From Alitabrizicola rongguiensis (GTDB taxonomy: Bacteria; Pseudomonadota; Alphaproteobacteria; Rhodobacterales; Rhodobacteraceae), in contig NZ_JAKENF010000001.1 in NCBI RefSeq assembly GCF_021491355.1, positions 744,001-808,000 on the forward strand: a stretch of DNA of 64,000 nucleotides, given 5' to 3'. Numbering within the stretch: position 1 is the first letter of the stretch; every line of letters begins with the position of its first letter. A program made the translations under genes and the position numbers. Below, in pieces: positions 23,794-32,299 of this stretch. The notes under the pieces are model-generated. The model was not told where the DNA came from. It did not search any database and saw only the letters and a program-made list of their open reading frames with translations.

Positions 23794-24852
23794 ATGCCGG
23801 ACGCCACAGCGGTGACCACGCAGTTCGGGTCCGGGGCAGCCCTGCCATTCAAGGTGCCGGCGCTGTCAGACTTCCTGCGAAAGTCGCTGCCAGACATCCG
23901 GGGCGAGGCCACGGTGACGGCGGTGAACGGCGGGCAATCGAACCCGACATTCTTCGTGACATTCGGCGACCGCGAACTGGTCTTGCGAAAGCGCCCTTCG
24001 GGGCCACTGCTGCCTTCCGCACATGCCATAGACCGGGAATTCCGGGTTCAAAGTGCGCTTCAGTCATCTGACGTGCCGGTTCCCCGGATGCTCCTTTACC
24101 ATCCAGAGGCCGACCTTATCGGCACGTCGTTCTACGTCATGGATCGCGTGCATGGCAGAATCTTCCACGACAGCGCGCTCAGCGGTGCACCCAGGGCAGA
24201 TCGGGCCGAAATGCAGCGGTCGCTCGCGCGCGTCCTGGCCGCGATCCACCGGACCGACACCCGCACGGCGGGGCTGAGCGATTTCGGCAAGGCAAGCGGC
24301 TTCTATGCACGCCAGCTCGCCCGCTGGACCAAGCAACTGCAACTCTCTCGCACCATCGAGATCCCTGCCATCGACGCTCTCTGCACCTGGCTGCACGATA
24401 ATCTGCCTGCTGATGAGCCCGCCCGGCTGGTCCATGGTGATTTCCGGGTCGGCAATGTCATCTTCCACCCGACAGAACCGCGCGTGGTTGCGGTCCTGGA
24501 CTGGGAACTGTCGACCCTTGGCCATCCGATGGCCGACCTGGCCCATTCCCTTGTCTATTCCTGGTACATGAAGCCCGAGGAATATGGTGGCGTCATGGGG
24601 CTGGACCTGAACGCGCTTGGCCTGCTCGATGAGACGGCCTTCGCGCAGACCTATTTTGATGCGATCGGCACGGTTCCGCGGCTGACCTCCTTCGATATCG
24701 CCTTCGCGCTGTTTCGCAATGCCGTGATCTTCCAGGGGATCGCCGCACGGGCTGCCGAAGGCAATGCAGCTGCCGCAAATGCTGCCGATGTCGGCAGGCT
24801 GGCACCCGTCTTCGCCGAACGGGGTCTCGACGTCGCGCGACAGAAGTTCTGA
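23794..24852 (+). CDS. Aminoglycoside-phosphotransferase-like kinase (ACAD10/11-N-domain / LvaA-like)
   Basis: This 352-residue protein starts at the ATG at 23794 behind GGGAGGAGC. It is an APH-fold kinase: N-lobe nucleotide loop NGGQSNPTFFV near residue 50, the lysine strand LVLRKRPSG, the catalytic loop LVHGDFRVGNVIFHP near 210, and the metal motif VLDWELSTLGHPMADLAH. This is the form fused to acyl-CoA dehydrogenase in vertebrate ACAD10/11, and it corresponds to LvaA of the Pseudomonas putida levulinate pathway, which phosphorylates 4-hydroxyacyl-CoA. The acyl-CoA dehydrogenase gene follows after 12 bp. A small LvaB-like partner gene is not seen. Function by analogy. Confidence 0.85.
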   Translation: MPDATAVTTQFGSGAALPFKVPALSDFLRKSLPDIRGEATVTAVNGGQSNPTFFVTFGDRELVLRKRPSGPLLPSAHAIDREFRVQSALQSSDVPVPRMLLYHPEADLIGTSFYVMDRVHGRIFHDSALSGAPRADRAEMQRSLARVLAAIHRTDTRTAGLSDFGKASGFYARQLARWTKQLQLSRTIEIPAIDALCTWLHDNLPADEPARLVHGDFRVGNVIFHPTEPRVVAVLDWELSTLGHPMADLAHSLVYSWYMKPEEYGGVMGLDLNALGLLDETAFAQTYFDAIGTVPRLTSFDIAFALFRNAVIFQGIAARAAEGNAAAANAADVGRLAPVFAERGLDVARQKF

Positions 24853-24864
24853 GAGGGGATCGAC

Positions 24865-26088
24865 ATGGATTTTGCCTATCCGGAGAAGGTTCTTGCGCTG
24901 CGCGAACGGCTGACCCGCTTCATGCAGGACGGCGTCTATCCGGCCGATGCAGAATATCACCAGATTGCCCATGAGGGCCGCTATCCAGAGGCACTGATCG
25001 ACGGGTTGAAGGAGAAGGCGAGATCCGAAGGGCTGTGGAACCTGTTTCTGCCCGGCCTCAAGGAAGATGAGCCTGGAACGCGACTGACCAACCTTGAATA
25101 CGCGCCCCTTGCAGAGGTGATGGGCAAGCTGCCCTGGGCGTCAGAGGTCTTCAACTGCTCCGCGCCCGATACCGGCAACATGGAAATCCTTCACATGTTC
25201 GGAACACCCGAACAGAAGGAGAGGTTCCTGCTGCCGCTGATGAACGGAACGATGCGTTCCTCCGTCGGGATCACGGAACCGGACGTCGCCTCGTCCGATC
25301 CGACCAACCTGCAATGCACGATACGCCGGGAAGGCGACAGCTACGTCATCAACGGACGCAAGTGGTTCAATACGGGCGCGCTTCACCCGAAATGGGGCTT
25401 CTGCCTTGTCATGGGCATCACGAACGACGATCCGGCGGCACCAAAGCACACCCGCCATTCCTTTGTGATCGTGCCGAAAGGAACGACTGGCTTCCGCGTG
25501 GTGCGCGACGTTCCGATCCTGCACCACCACGCCCCAGAGGGGCATTCGGAAGTTGAATTTGCAGATGTTCGTGTGCCCGTGTCGAATCTCCTGGGCGAGG
25601 AGAATGCCGGTTTCGCCATTGCCCAGGCCCGGCTTGGGCCGGGACGGATCCACCACTGCATGCGCACTATCGGACAATGCGAGCTGGCTTTGGACCTGAT
25701 GTGCAGGCGCGCCCTCGGTCGCTCGACCTTCGGAAAGCCGCTGGCCGACAATGCCAATATCCAGGACTGGATTGCGGAAAGCCGGATCGAGATTGACCAG
25801 GCGCGACTGCTGAACCTCAAGGCCGCCTGGACGATGGATAAATTCGGCAACAAGGCCGCACGGACCGATGTGTCAGCGATCAAGGTCGTCGCCGCGCGGC
25901 TGCAGACGCGGGTCGTCGACCGCGCGATGCAGGTCTTTGGTGCCGCCGGTCTGACCCCGGATACACCGCTTGCATATCTTTACACCTGGGGCCGCGCGCT
26001 GCGGTACATCGATGGCCCGGATGAGGTGCATCTGCGCGGCATCGCACGGGAAGAGCTGAAGGCCGCAAAGGCAAGGATCGCACTGTGA
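24865..26088 (+). CDS. Acyl-CoA dehydrogenase, ACAD10/11 / LvaC-like
   Basis: This 407-residue flavoprotein starts behind GAGAGGGGATC. TEPDVASSDPTN (substrate/FAD loop) lies near residue 135 and INGRKWFNTGA near 157. The C-terminus reads YLYTWGRALRYIDGPDEVHLRGIAREE; the DGPDEVH ending is typical of ACAD10/11-type enzymes. In the levulinate pathway the equivalent enzyme converts 4-phosphoacyl-CoA to enoyl- and then 3-hydroxyacyl-CoA by loss of phosphate. The kinase gene directly upstream and the enoyl-CoA hydratase gene overlapping downstream support the same use. Ordinary alpha,beta-dehydrogenation remains possible. Confidence 0.88.
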   Translation: MDFAYPEKVLALRERLTRFMQDGVYPADAEYHQIAHEGRYPEALIDGLKEKARSEGLWNLFLPGLKEDEPGTRLTNLEYAPLAEVMGKLPWASEVFNCSAPDTGNMEILHMFGTPEQKERFLLPLMNGTMRSSVGITEPDVASSDPTNLQCTIRREGDSYVINGRKWFNTGALHPKWGFCLVMGITNDDPAAPKHTRHSFVIVPKGTTGFRVVRDVPILHHHAPEGHSEVEFADVRVPVSNLLGEENAGFAIAQARLGPGRIHHCMRTIGQCELALDLMCRRALGRSTFGKPLADNANIQDWIAESRIEIDQARLLNLKAAWTMDKFGNKAARTDVSAIKVVAARLQTRVVDRAMQVFGAAGLTPDTPLAYLYTWGRALRYIDGPDEVHLRGIAREELKAAKARIAL

Positions 26089-26936
26089 GTCTTCGGCTGG
26101 ACCGGCCGCAAGACTGGGTCGCGGAGCTGACGCTCGATCGACCGGAGAAGTTCAATGCCATGCGCGCGGGCGACTACGACCTGCTTCTGTCCTTGCTGGA
26201 AAAGGTCGAGGCTGATGCGGACGTACGCGTGCTGATCCTGACCGGGGCCGGCCGGGCCTTCTGCGCTGGCACCGATCTGTCGGACGGCTTCGATCTACCG
26301 GCGGGCGGCGATCCTGCGACGGGCGCCGGTGTGCCGCCCGACCTTGGCGGGCGAGTTGCGCTACGGCTCTTCTCGTTTCGCAAGCCGGTGATTGCCGCGA
26401 TCAACGGCGCGGCAATCGGATTTGGCGCGACCCTTACCCTTCCCTGCGATTTCAGGCTCGCAGTTCCGGAGGCCCGGTTCGGATTTGTCTTCTCGCGCAG
26501 GGGCATTGCCGCCGATGGGTGTTCAAGCTGGTTTCTTCCGCGCATAGTAGGGCCGACCAAAGCAGCGGATTGGCTGCTGACCGGACGGATGTTCGATGCA
26601 GCTGAGGCCCAGGCTTCCGGTCTGTTGACGCGGATCGCCCCTGCGGAGGCCCTTCTGAAGGAAGCCCGTTTGCTCGCTTCCGATCTTGCGTCGAACTGCT
26701 CGCCCTTGTCTCTGGCCGTAAACCGCCAGCTTCTTTGGCAGATGGCCGGCGCACCACATCCGTTTCTCGCCCATCAGCTGGAATCCCGAGCGATGGTTGC
26801 GACGCTTGCCGGACCCGATCCGGCAGAAGGCGCTCGCGCGTTCCGCGAAAAGCGCAGCCCGACATTCCGTAGCAATGCCGCAGCCGCCGAGTTCATCGGC
26901 GGCTGGCCCGACTTCAGCCGCGCGGGATCGGACTGA
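26085..26936 (+). CDS. Enoyl-CoA hydratase/isomerase family protein
   Basis: This 283-residue crotonase starts at a GTG at 26085 that overlaps the stop of the acyl-CoA dehydrogenase gene (GTGA). AELTLDRPEKFNAM opens the fold; GRAFCAGTDLSDG and INGAAIGFGATLTLPCDFRLA form the oxyanion hole. VFSRRGIAADGCSSWFLPRIVG follows, where the usual catalytic glutamates are not obvious, so isomerase or another crotonase reaction is possible. It is the last gene of the kinase-dehydrogenase-hydratase unit. Its 3-prime end overlaps the convergent GntR gene by 23 bp. Confidence 0.85.
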   Translation: MSLRLDRPQDWVAELTLDRPEKFNAMRAGDYDLLLSLLEKVEADADVRVLILTGAGRAFCAGTDLSDGFDLPAGGDPATGAGVPPDLGGRVALRLFSFRKPVIAAINGAAIGFGATLTLPCDFRLAVPEARFGFVFSRRGIAADGCSSWFLPRIVGPTKAADWLLTGRMFDAAEAQASGLLTRIAPAEALLKEARLLASDLASNCSPLSLAVNRQLLWQMAGAPHPFLAHQLESRAMVATLAGPDPAEGARAFREKRSPTFRSNAAAAEFIGGWPDFSRAGSD

Positions 26937-27654
26937 TCCGGCGATCCATCGGGAGCTTCGCCAGTTCCCAGCCGCGTTTCAAATCGTCGATATGCCGCGC
27001 CATCCACATCTCGGCATGTGCGCCGTCGCCGCGCTCGATGCCCGAGACGATCTCGCTATGCGCCTTCAGCTGGCGCTTGCCTGCCTGAGGAAGTTGCGCC
27101 TCGAACTGCTCGAAAGCCGGATAAAGAAGCTGTCCCACCGGTTCCCGCGCCATCAGCAGGGCTGAATTGCCAGCGGCCGCCGCTACGAGGGCATGGAAGG
27201 CAAGGTCGGTTTCGCCGGTGAGCTTGCCGAGCTCTACCTCGGGCCGCATTTCCTCGAGGTTCGCGCGCAAGGCTGCGACCTGTTCCTCGGACCGTTTGGC
27301 TGCCGCAAGGCGTGCGGAGAGCGGCTCCAACACGCGGCTCACCTCCCACAACTCTCCGAAGGTTACGGCAGAGAGGATCAGCGCGTCGGTGGTGCGCGGC
27401 GCAATCTGCGCCGCCTCGGGAACAGAGACGTACAGGCGCTTTCGCCCTTCACGGCTGACCAGCCCATCCGCCTCGAGTTGCCGAATGCCCTCACGGACTG
27501 TCGAGCGGTTGACGCCCAGCCGTTCGGCTAATGCGATCTCCGATGGAAAGGGATCGCCGGGCTTCAGCCCGCCCGACAGGATGAGCTTGCGCAGCTCCTG
27601 CGAGACCAGCTGATAGGCCGGAGGTGCAGAAAGCCGTCCGAGATCTTCAATCAT
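26914..27654 (-). CDS. GntR family, FadR-subfamily regulator with FCD domain
   Basis: This 246-residue protein has a FadR-type winged helix at about residues 14-80 (PGDPFPSEIALAERLGVNRSTVREGIRQLE). That helix set recognises short palindromes with a GTC-N-GAC core. An FCD domain follows (ETDLAFHALVAAAAGNSALLM). It is transcribed separately and lies inside the set of operons that carry the ATTGTCSGACAAT element at 12405, 19283, 23743, 34615 and 34684. I infer that it is their regulator, with an acyl-CoA or organic acid as ligand. I see no such operator before its own gene. The other GntR protein here (13942) has a different operator. Confidence 0.85.
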   Translation of the reverse strand: MIEDLGRLSAPPAYQLVSQELRKLILSGGLKPGDPFPSEIALAERLGVNRSTVREGIRQLEADGLVSREGRKRLYVSVPEAAQIAPRTTDALILSAVTFGELWEVSRVLEPLSARLAAAKRSEEQVAALRANLEEMRPEVELGKLTGETDLAFHALVAAAAGNSALLMAREPVGQLLYPAFEQFEAQLPQAGKRQLKAHSEIVSGIERGDGAHAEMWMARHIDDLKRGWELAKLPMDRRISPIPRG

Positions 27655-27698
27655 TCCAAGCCACTTTCACAACCGGTCCCGAAGCCAACTCCCACGCG

Positions 27699-29291
27699 TC
27701 AGGATATCGAAAGCTCGCGCAGGACGTTCTTGAGTACTTTCCCGTTGGCGTTCCGGGCAAGCGGAACCGACAGGATTGTTACGATATCCGGCACCTTATA
27801 GTCCGACAGTCGTTCAGAACAGAAGTCTCTGATCTCTGCCTCGGTCAGGGGCTTGCCGTCGTTCCAGATGAAGGCATGAACCTTTTCGCCCAGCACCGGA
27901 TCGGGTCGGCCGACAACGGCGACTTCAACGACCGACGGATGATGCATGACGGTATTCTCGACCTCGATGCAGTAAACCTTGAAGCCGCCACGATTAATCA
28001 TGTCCTTCTTGCGGTCGAAGACGCGGATATAGCCCTCCTCGTCTTTTGAACCGATGTCGCCTGAAACCCAGTAGCCCATGACAAAGCCCTTGGCATCGCC
28101 TTCGGGATTGTCCCAATAGCCCGGCACGACCATCGGACCGCCGATCAGCAACTCGCCGCTTTCGCCCGGTGCCACTTCACGACCGGCTTCATCGACCACG
28201 ATAATGTCGGCAAGCGGCAGAACGCGACCGACGGTATCGATATGCCCCTGGATCGCGCCTTTGGGCAGGATCGTCACCGGCGAAGACGTCTCGGTCGAGC
28301 CGTAGACATTGTGCAGCGACATCTGGGGCAGTTCGACTGCCAGCTTGTCGATTGTCGCCTGTGGCATCGGCGCGCCGCCAAAGCCTCCGACCCGCCAGGT
28401 CGAAAGATCGAATGTACTGAACTCGGGATCGAGCAGACAGAGGTTGTACATCGCTGGCACCATCAGCGAGTAGTTGATGCGCTCGCGCGCCGCCAGCTCC
28501 AGAAAGCTGCGGGCCTTGAACGCGCGGACGATGACCGTGGTGCCGCCGACATAGAACGCACTCAGGATGATGGCGACGATCCCGGTCACATGGCTGGCAG
28601 GCACCGAAAGGAAGGCGACATCTCCTTCCTGAAGCTCGAAGGCCCATGCATAATGGATCAGCGAATGGATGGTTGAGACATTGGTCAGCATCGCGCCCTT
28701 GGGGCGGCCCGTCGTCCCAGAGGTGTAGAGGAGGCAAAGCGTATCCTCCTGCGCGACGGCCGGAAGATCCATCGGCGATCCGCTTTCCAGCAGGGCCTCG
28801 AAAGGCAGAGCGCCCGCAACCACACCGGCATCCCCGACGACGAACGTCGCACGAACCGTAGGGGCATCATCCCTGTCCGGCAGATTCGGCGCATGTTCGG
28901 CATCCACCACGACCGCCGCCGCCTTGCACTGGTTCAGGACGAACGTTACCTCCGGCAGCTTCTGCCGGATGTTCATCGGGACCGAGATCATCCCGATCCG
29001 CGCGGCAGCCATGAAGGCCACCACGAATTCAAGCTCGTTACCCATGAGCAAGGCGATGCGCTCGCCTTTTCCGAAACCCATCCGAAGCAGGGTTTGCGCG
29101 GCGCGATCGACCTGGCGATCCAGCTCGGCATAGGTCATGCGCCGGTCCCCGTCGACAACGGCGATCCGCGCTGCATTGGCACCTACCGCTTCGCGGAACA
29201 TCGCGTCGACCGTCTCGGGCCGATCGGCGAAGCAAGGCACGATGCGGCTTCCATAAAGTACCTCGTGGCGCACCGGGGGTAGCTCACGCAT
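27699..29291 (-). CDS. AMP-forming acyl-CoA synthetase
   Basis: This 530-residue ligase carries the P-loop LLYTSGTTGRPKGAM near residue 195, the Tyr-Gly-Ser-Thr-Glu block VYGSTETSSPV near 320, the hinge GYWVSGDIGSKDEEGYIRVFDRKKDMI near 415, and the catalytic lysine in NANGKVLKN near the end. It would activate the island substrate, or a ring-opened acid, to its CoA ester. It ends the minus-strand operon binding protein-cyclase-amidohydrolase-hydratase-oxidoreductase-ligase (34516 to 27699), 44 bp after the oxidoreductase gene. It fits the LvaE position in the levulinate analogy. Acid specificity cannot be read. Confidence 0.92.
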   Translation of the reverse strand: MRELPPVRHEVLYGSRIVPCFADRPETVDAMFREAVGANAARIAVVDGDRRMTYAELDRQVDRAAQTLLRMGFGKGERIALLMGNELEFVVAFMAAARIGMISVPMNIRQKLPEVTFVLNQCKAAAVVVDAEHAPNLPDRDDAPTVRATFVVGDAGVVAGALPFEALLESGSPMDLPAVAQEDTLCLLYTSGTTGRPKGAMLTNVSTIHSLIHYAWAFELQEGDVAFLSVPASHVTGIVAIILSAFYVGGTTVIVRAFKARSFLELAARERINYSLMVPAMYNLCLLDPEFSTFDLSTWRVGGFGGAPMPQATIDKLAVELPQMSLHNVYGSTETSSPVTILPKGAIQGHIDTVGRVLPLADIIVVDEAGREVAPGESGELLIGGPMVVPGYWDNPEGDAKGFVMGYWVSGDIGSKDEEGYIRVFDRKKDMINRGGFKVYCIEVENTVMHHPSVVEVAVVGRPDPVLGEKVHAFIWNDGKPLTEAEIRDFCSERLSDYKVPDIVTILSVPLARNANGKVLKNVLRELSIS

Positions 29292-29335
29292 GATGTTTCC
29301 TCCCTATCTGACCGCTATCTCCTGCGGTCCCGATT

Positions 29336-30340
29336 TCAAACAGTGACAACGACCTTGCCCACCACATCCCGGGTCGACAGCTGGTCGATGGCCGCTGCCG
29401 CCTGCTCAAGCGGAAAGCGGCGATGGATCACGGGGCGGATCAGCCCCTTGACGTACAGGCCCAAAAGCTCCGCCACGGCGCGGGCATGAGCCTCGGGCTC
29501 GTTCTCGATATGCGAGCCCCAGAAGACCCCGCGCAGGTCGCATTCCTTGAGCAGCGGCAGGTTCATGGGGATCGAAGGGATACCCGCGGGAAAGCCGACG
29601 ATCAGGTAGCGGCCATGGCGCGCAATCGATCGCAGCGCAGGCTCGGAGTAGCTGCCGCCGACCGGATCATAGATGATGTCCGGCCCGCCGCCGCAGGCCG
29701 CCTTGATCGCATTGGCGAAGGCACGCTGCGCGTCCCGGTCAAGCGACCCTCGGGGATAGACCAGCCCGTGATGCGCACCGAGCGCCTTTGCCGTTCCAAG
29801 TTTGGCCTCAGACGATGCGGCGGCCACAACCTGCGCCCCGAGTGCGCGACCAAGCTCAACCGCCGCCAAGCCCACGCCGCCGCCTGCGCCCAGGACCAGC
29901 AGGGTCTCGCCTGGCTTCAGCCCCGCCCGATCGGTCAGCGCGTGATAGGACGTGCCGTAGGTCATCATGAAGGCCGCAGCTTCATCCATCGGCATCGCAT
30001 CGGGGATGACGAAGCAATCCTGCGCCCTGGTCACGACCTGTTCGGCAAGCCCGCCCCAGCCCAGCATGGCCATGACCCGTTGACCGGGCCTCAAACCGGT
30101 CACACCCGGACCAAGGGCTTCGACCACACCGGCGACCTCCGCACCAGGCGAAAAGGGGCGCTCGGGTTTGTACTGGTAGCGATCCGAAATGATCAGCAGG
30201 TCGGGAAAGTTGATCCCGACCGCCCTGACGCGCAGACGCACCTCGCCCGCCCCGGGCTCGGGTATCGCAACATCGCGAAGCTCCAGCGTCTCGGTTCCTC
30301 CCGGAACCACGCTCTGGATTGCCCGCATCTTCTGCGTCAT
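29336..30340 (-). CDS. NADPH:quinone oxidoreductase-type (zinc-free) medium-chain dehydrogenase
   Basis: This 334-residue MDR protein starts at the ATG at 30340 behind GAGGAGAAAAGG; an ATG at 30370 is less likely. VGINFPDLLIISDRYQ and FSPGAEVAGVVEALG are the quinone-oxidoreductase form of the N-terminal domain, without the structural-zinc cysteine cluster. The cofactor loop is LGAGGGVGLAAVELGRALGA near residue 148. Such enzymes reduce enones, quinones or enoyl thioesters with NADPH. In the operon it lies between the MaoC-type hydratase and the acyl-CoA ligase, so an acyl-CoA or enone intermediate is plausible. Confidence 0.88.
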   Translation of the reverse strand: MTQKMRAIQSVVPGGTETLELRDVAIPEPGAGEVRLRVRAVGINFPDLLIISDRYQYKPERPFSPGAEVAGVVEALGPGVTGLRPGQRVMAMLGWGGLAEQVVTRAQDCFVIPDAMPMDEAAAFMMTYGTSYHALTDRAGLKPGETLLVLGAGGGVGLAAVELGRALGAQVVAAASSEAKLGTAKALGAHHGLVYPRGSLDRDAQRAFANAIKAACGGGPDIIYDPVGGSYSEPALRSIARHGRYLIVGFPAGIPSIPMNLPLLKECDLRGVFWGSHIENEPEAHARAVAELLGLYVKGLIRPVIHRRFPLEQAAAAIDQLSTRDVVGKVVVTV

Positions 30341-30434
30341 TGCCTTTTCTCCTCGTGTCGCGGTGGACATGGCTTCGCCGCCGCACCGCCGTCGGCGCGT
30401 TCCTTCTGCATCGGTTCGTTCGACCCAGCCCCGT

Positions 30435-31262
30435 TCAGCCGCTGCGGAATTCCGCCTCGCCGTTGTCGATCACCACGCGGTCGCCGACACGCGCCCGAAA
30501 GGCGCGTCCGGCCTCGGTTCTCCAAAGCTCCACCTCAAGGTCATCCCCCGGGAAAACCGGCGCGGTGAAGCGCGCGTCGATCAGGCGAACCGGCATCCCC
30601 GGCGCGTCGCGAAGGATTGCGCGTGCGACATGGCCAAGCGTGGCAAGCCCATGCAGGATCGGCCTCGGAAAGCCTGCCGACCGCGCGAAATCCGGATCTA
30701 TGTGCAGCGGGTTGTCATCCCCCAAGAGCCGGTAGATCGCCGCCGCCCTGGGCGAGATGGACATTCGGACCACCGTGTCTGCAGGGCGACCCGGCAGAGG
30801 GGCGGGAATTGGCAAAGGATCGTCTCCTCCGATACCGCCATCGCCGCGGCAGAAGGCACGTTGGGTCACGGTCGCCAGAAGTCGCCCTGTCGTGACATCG
30901 CGGATCGACCGCTGGCTGACGACCAGAGCTCCACGACCCGGCCCCTTGTCGTGGATCGCGACGATCCGCGGTGTGGCCGTCACATGTCCTTCAACAGGCA
31001 GGTCGCCGGTCAGTTCGATCCGCTCTGACCCATGCACGATGAGGCGGGCATCCAGATCCACATCTGGGTCGGCATACCAGTTGCCGGGATAGGCCAGAAC
31101 GCTTGCCATCGTTGGCAAGGCAATCAAGTGGCGCTCGTGGACAAGGTCAAGATCCTCAGCCCCTGCCCCGCAGCCGAGAGCGTAAAGGATCGTATCCCGC
31201 TTTTCATATCGGTGCGTGATCTCTGGCCATTCGACTTTGCGGCGTCGTTCATATCTGGTCAC
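30435..31262 (-). CDS. MaoC-type (R)-specific enoyl-CoA hydratase (hydratase 2, two hot-dog domains)
   Basis: This 275-residue double hot-dog protein has the N-terminal block RDTILYALGCGAG and the catalytic hydratase-2 motif near residues 180-200 (DDNPLHIDPDFARSAGFPRP then LHGL). It is like the hydratase part of peroxisomal MFE-2. The start is the GTG at 31262, which overlaps the last codons of the amidohydrolase-like gene; the 13 codons to the repeat edge at 31224 belong to repeat copy 2. Length before PEITHRY fits relatives, so the gene looks intact. The same codons survive in copy 1 as a stub ending in a stop. It hydrates trans-enoyl-CoA in the operon. Confidence 0.85.
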   Translation of the reverse strand: MTRYERRRKVEWPEITHRYEKRDTILYALGCGAGAEDLDLVHERHLIALPTMASVLAYPGNWYADPDVDLDARLIVHGSERIELTGDLPVEGHVTATPRIVAIHDKGPGRGALVVSQRSIRDVTTGRLLATVTQRAFCRGDGGIGGDDPLPIPAPLPGRPADTVVRMSISPRAAAIYRLLGDDNPLHIDPDFARSAGFPRPILHGLATLGHVARAILRDAPGMPVRLIDARFTAPVFPGDDLEVELWRTEAGRAFRARVGDRVVIDNGEAEFRSG

Positions 31263-32283
31263 GATCGGCCTCTGGAGTTACGGGGACGCCTTCGATCCAG
31301 GTCTGGACGAGTTTGGGGGCCTCGGCGCCGGGCCAGAGGGGGGATCGGTCGAGGATGGCGAGGTCGGCATAGGTGCCGGGCCGGATCTGGCCGGCGATGG
31401 CGGCGAGGCCGGCAAGGCGCGCGGCCCGGCGGGTCAGGCGGTCGATCCGGGCCAGGACGACGTCGCGCGGGCCGGTCAGGGTCGCGACCGGGTCCGCCTC
31501 GGGCGGCGTCACCACCGACAGCCCGGCGGCCTGCAGCGCCGCCTCTTCGGCGGGGGCGGGCGCGCGCGGCGACAGGACCCGCATCCCGGCCAGCCTGCGG
31601 CCCCCGGCCAGCGCCGCCAGCTGCAGCACCGGGGTCAGCCCCCCATCCCCCGCGCAGTCGAACACCAGGCCCCAGCCGTCGCGATGCAGCGCCTCGGCCC
31701 GCTCCATCGCCGCGCTGTCGGCCGGCGGGCGCATCTGCAGCGCCTCGATCCGCACGAGGTCGTTGCCATGGCCGGGATCGAGCGCACCCTCGCGCCAGTC
31801 CTGCCGCAGCCCCTCCTCCACCGCCCCGCGCAGGCGCAGGCGGTGGCGCCGGTCGATCAGCCCCGACAGCGTGCGGTATTCGCCCCAGTCGCGGCCGAGC
31901 GTCGCCACATCCACCGTGGTGTAGCCCGCCCGCGCCCGCCCCTCGATCCAGCGGTCGAGCGCGGCGCGGTCCCGCGCCTCGGGCAGACGAAGGCCGGTCC
32001 CGACAAAGCCGGGCAGAACCGCCCGCCCCTCGAGCCGAACCACCCGCGTGCCCCGCCCGCGGCTGGACAGCACCTCCTCGGTCCGCCCAACGGCCCGGAT
32101 CACCCCCTGCCGGATGGCGATCGCCGTCACCTCGGGCCGGCTCTCGTCCATCGTCAGGATCGGACCGTCGCACAGGATCAGGTCGGGCGGCAGGTTCGCG
32201 CCGGGCAGGAAGCCCCCGCGACCCAGCTGCGGGTCGTAGGCCTCCTGCTCGCCAAGCGACGCCTGTTCGCAGAACCGGCACAT
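31249..32283 (-). CDS. Amidohydrolase-like protein lacking the metal site, copy 2
   Basis: 344 residues, differing from copy 1 only at residue 205 (Gly here, Asp there) in the sequence HRDGWGLVFDCAGDGG. The HxH metal motif expected after LPGF is absent, as in copy 1, and the TIM-barrel centre is shortened. Its last codons overlap the GTG start of the hydratase gene, which suggests translational coupling and a maintained place in the operon. Two intact open copies of a metal-less amidohydrolase argue for a retained, non-hydrolytic function, though recent duplication alone could explain it. Confidence 0.6.
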   Translation of the reverse strand: MCRFCEQASLGEQEAYDPQLGRGGFLPGANLPPDLILCDGPILTMDESRPEVTAIAIRQGVIRAVGRTEEVLSSRGRGTRVVRLEGRAVLPGFVGTGLRLPEARDRAALDRWIEGRARAGYTTVDVATLGRDWGEYRTLSGLIDRRHRLRLRGAVEEGLRQDWREGALDPGHGNDLVRIEALQMRPPADSAAMERAEALHRDGWGLVFDCAGDGGLTPVLQLAALAGGRRLAGMRVLSPRAPAPAEEAALQAAGLSVVTPPEADPVATLTGPRDVVLARIDRLTRRAARLAGLAAIAGQIRPGTYADLAILDRSPLWPGAEAPKLVQTWIEGVPVTPEADRDQI

Positions 32284-32299
32284 GCCGCCCTCTCCCCGC

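Noticed and set aside
25670-25682. ATCGGACAAT inside the acyl-CoA dehydrogenase gene, resembling the FadR-type operator
   Set aside because: Only half of the palindrome is present and it lies within coding sequence.
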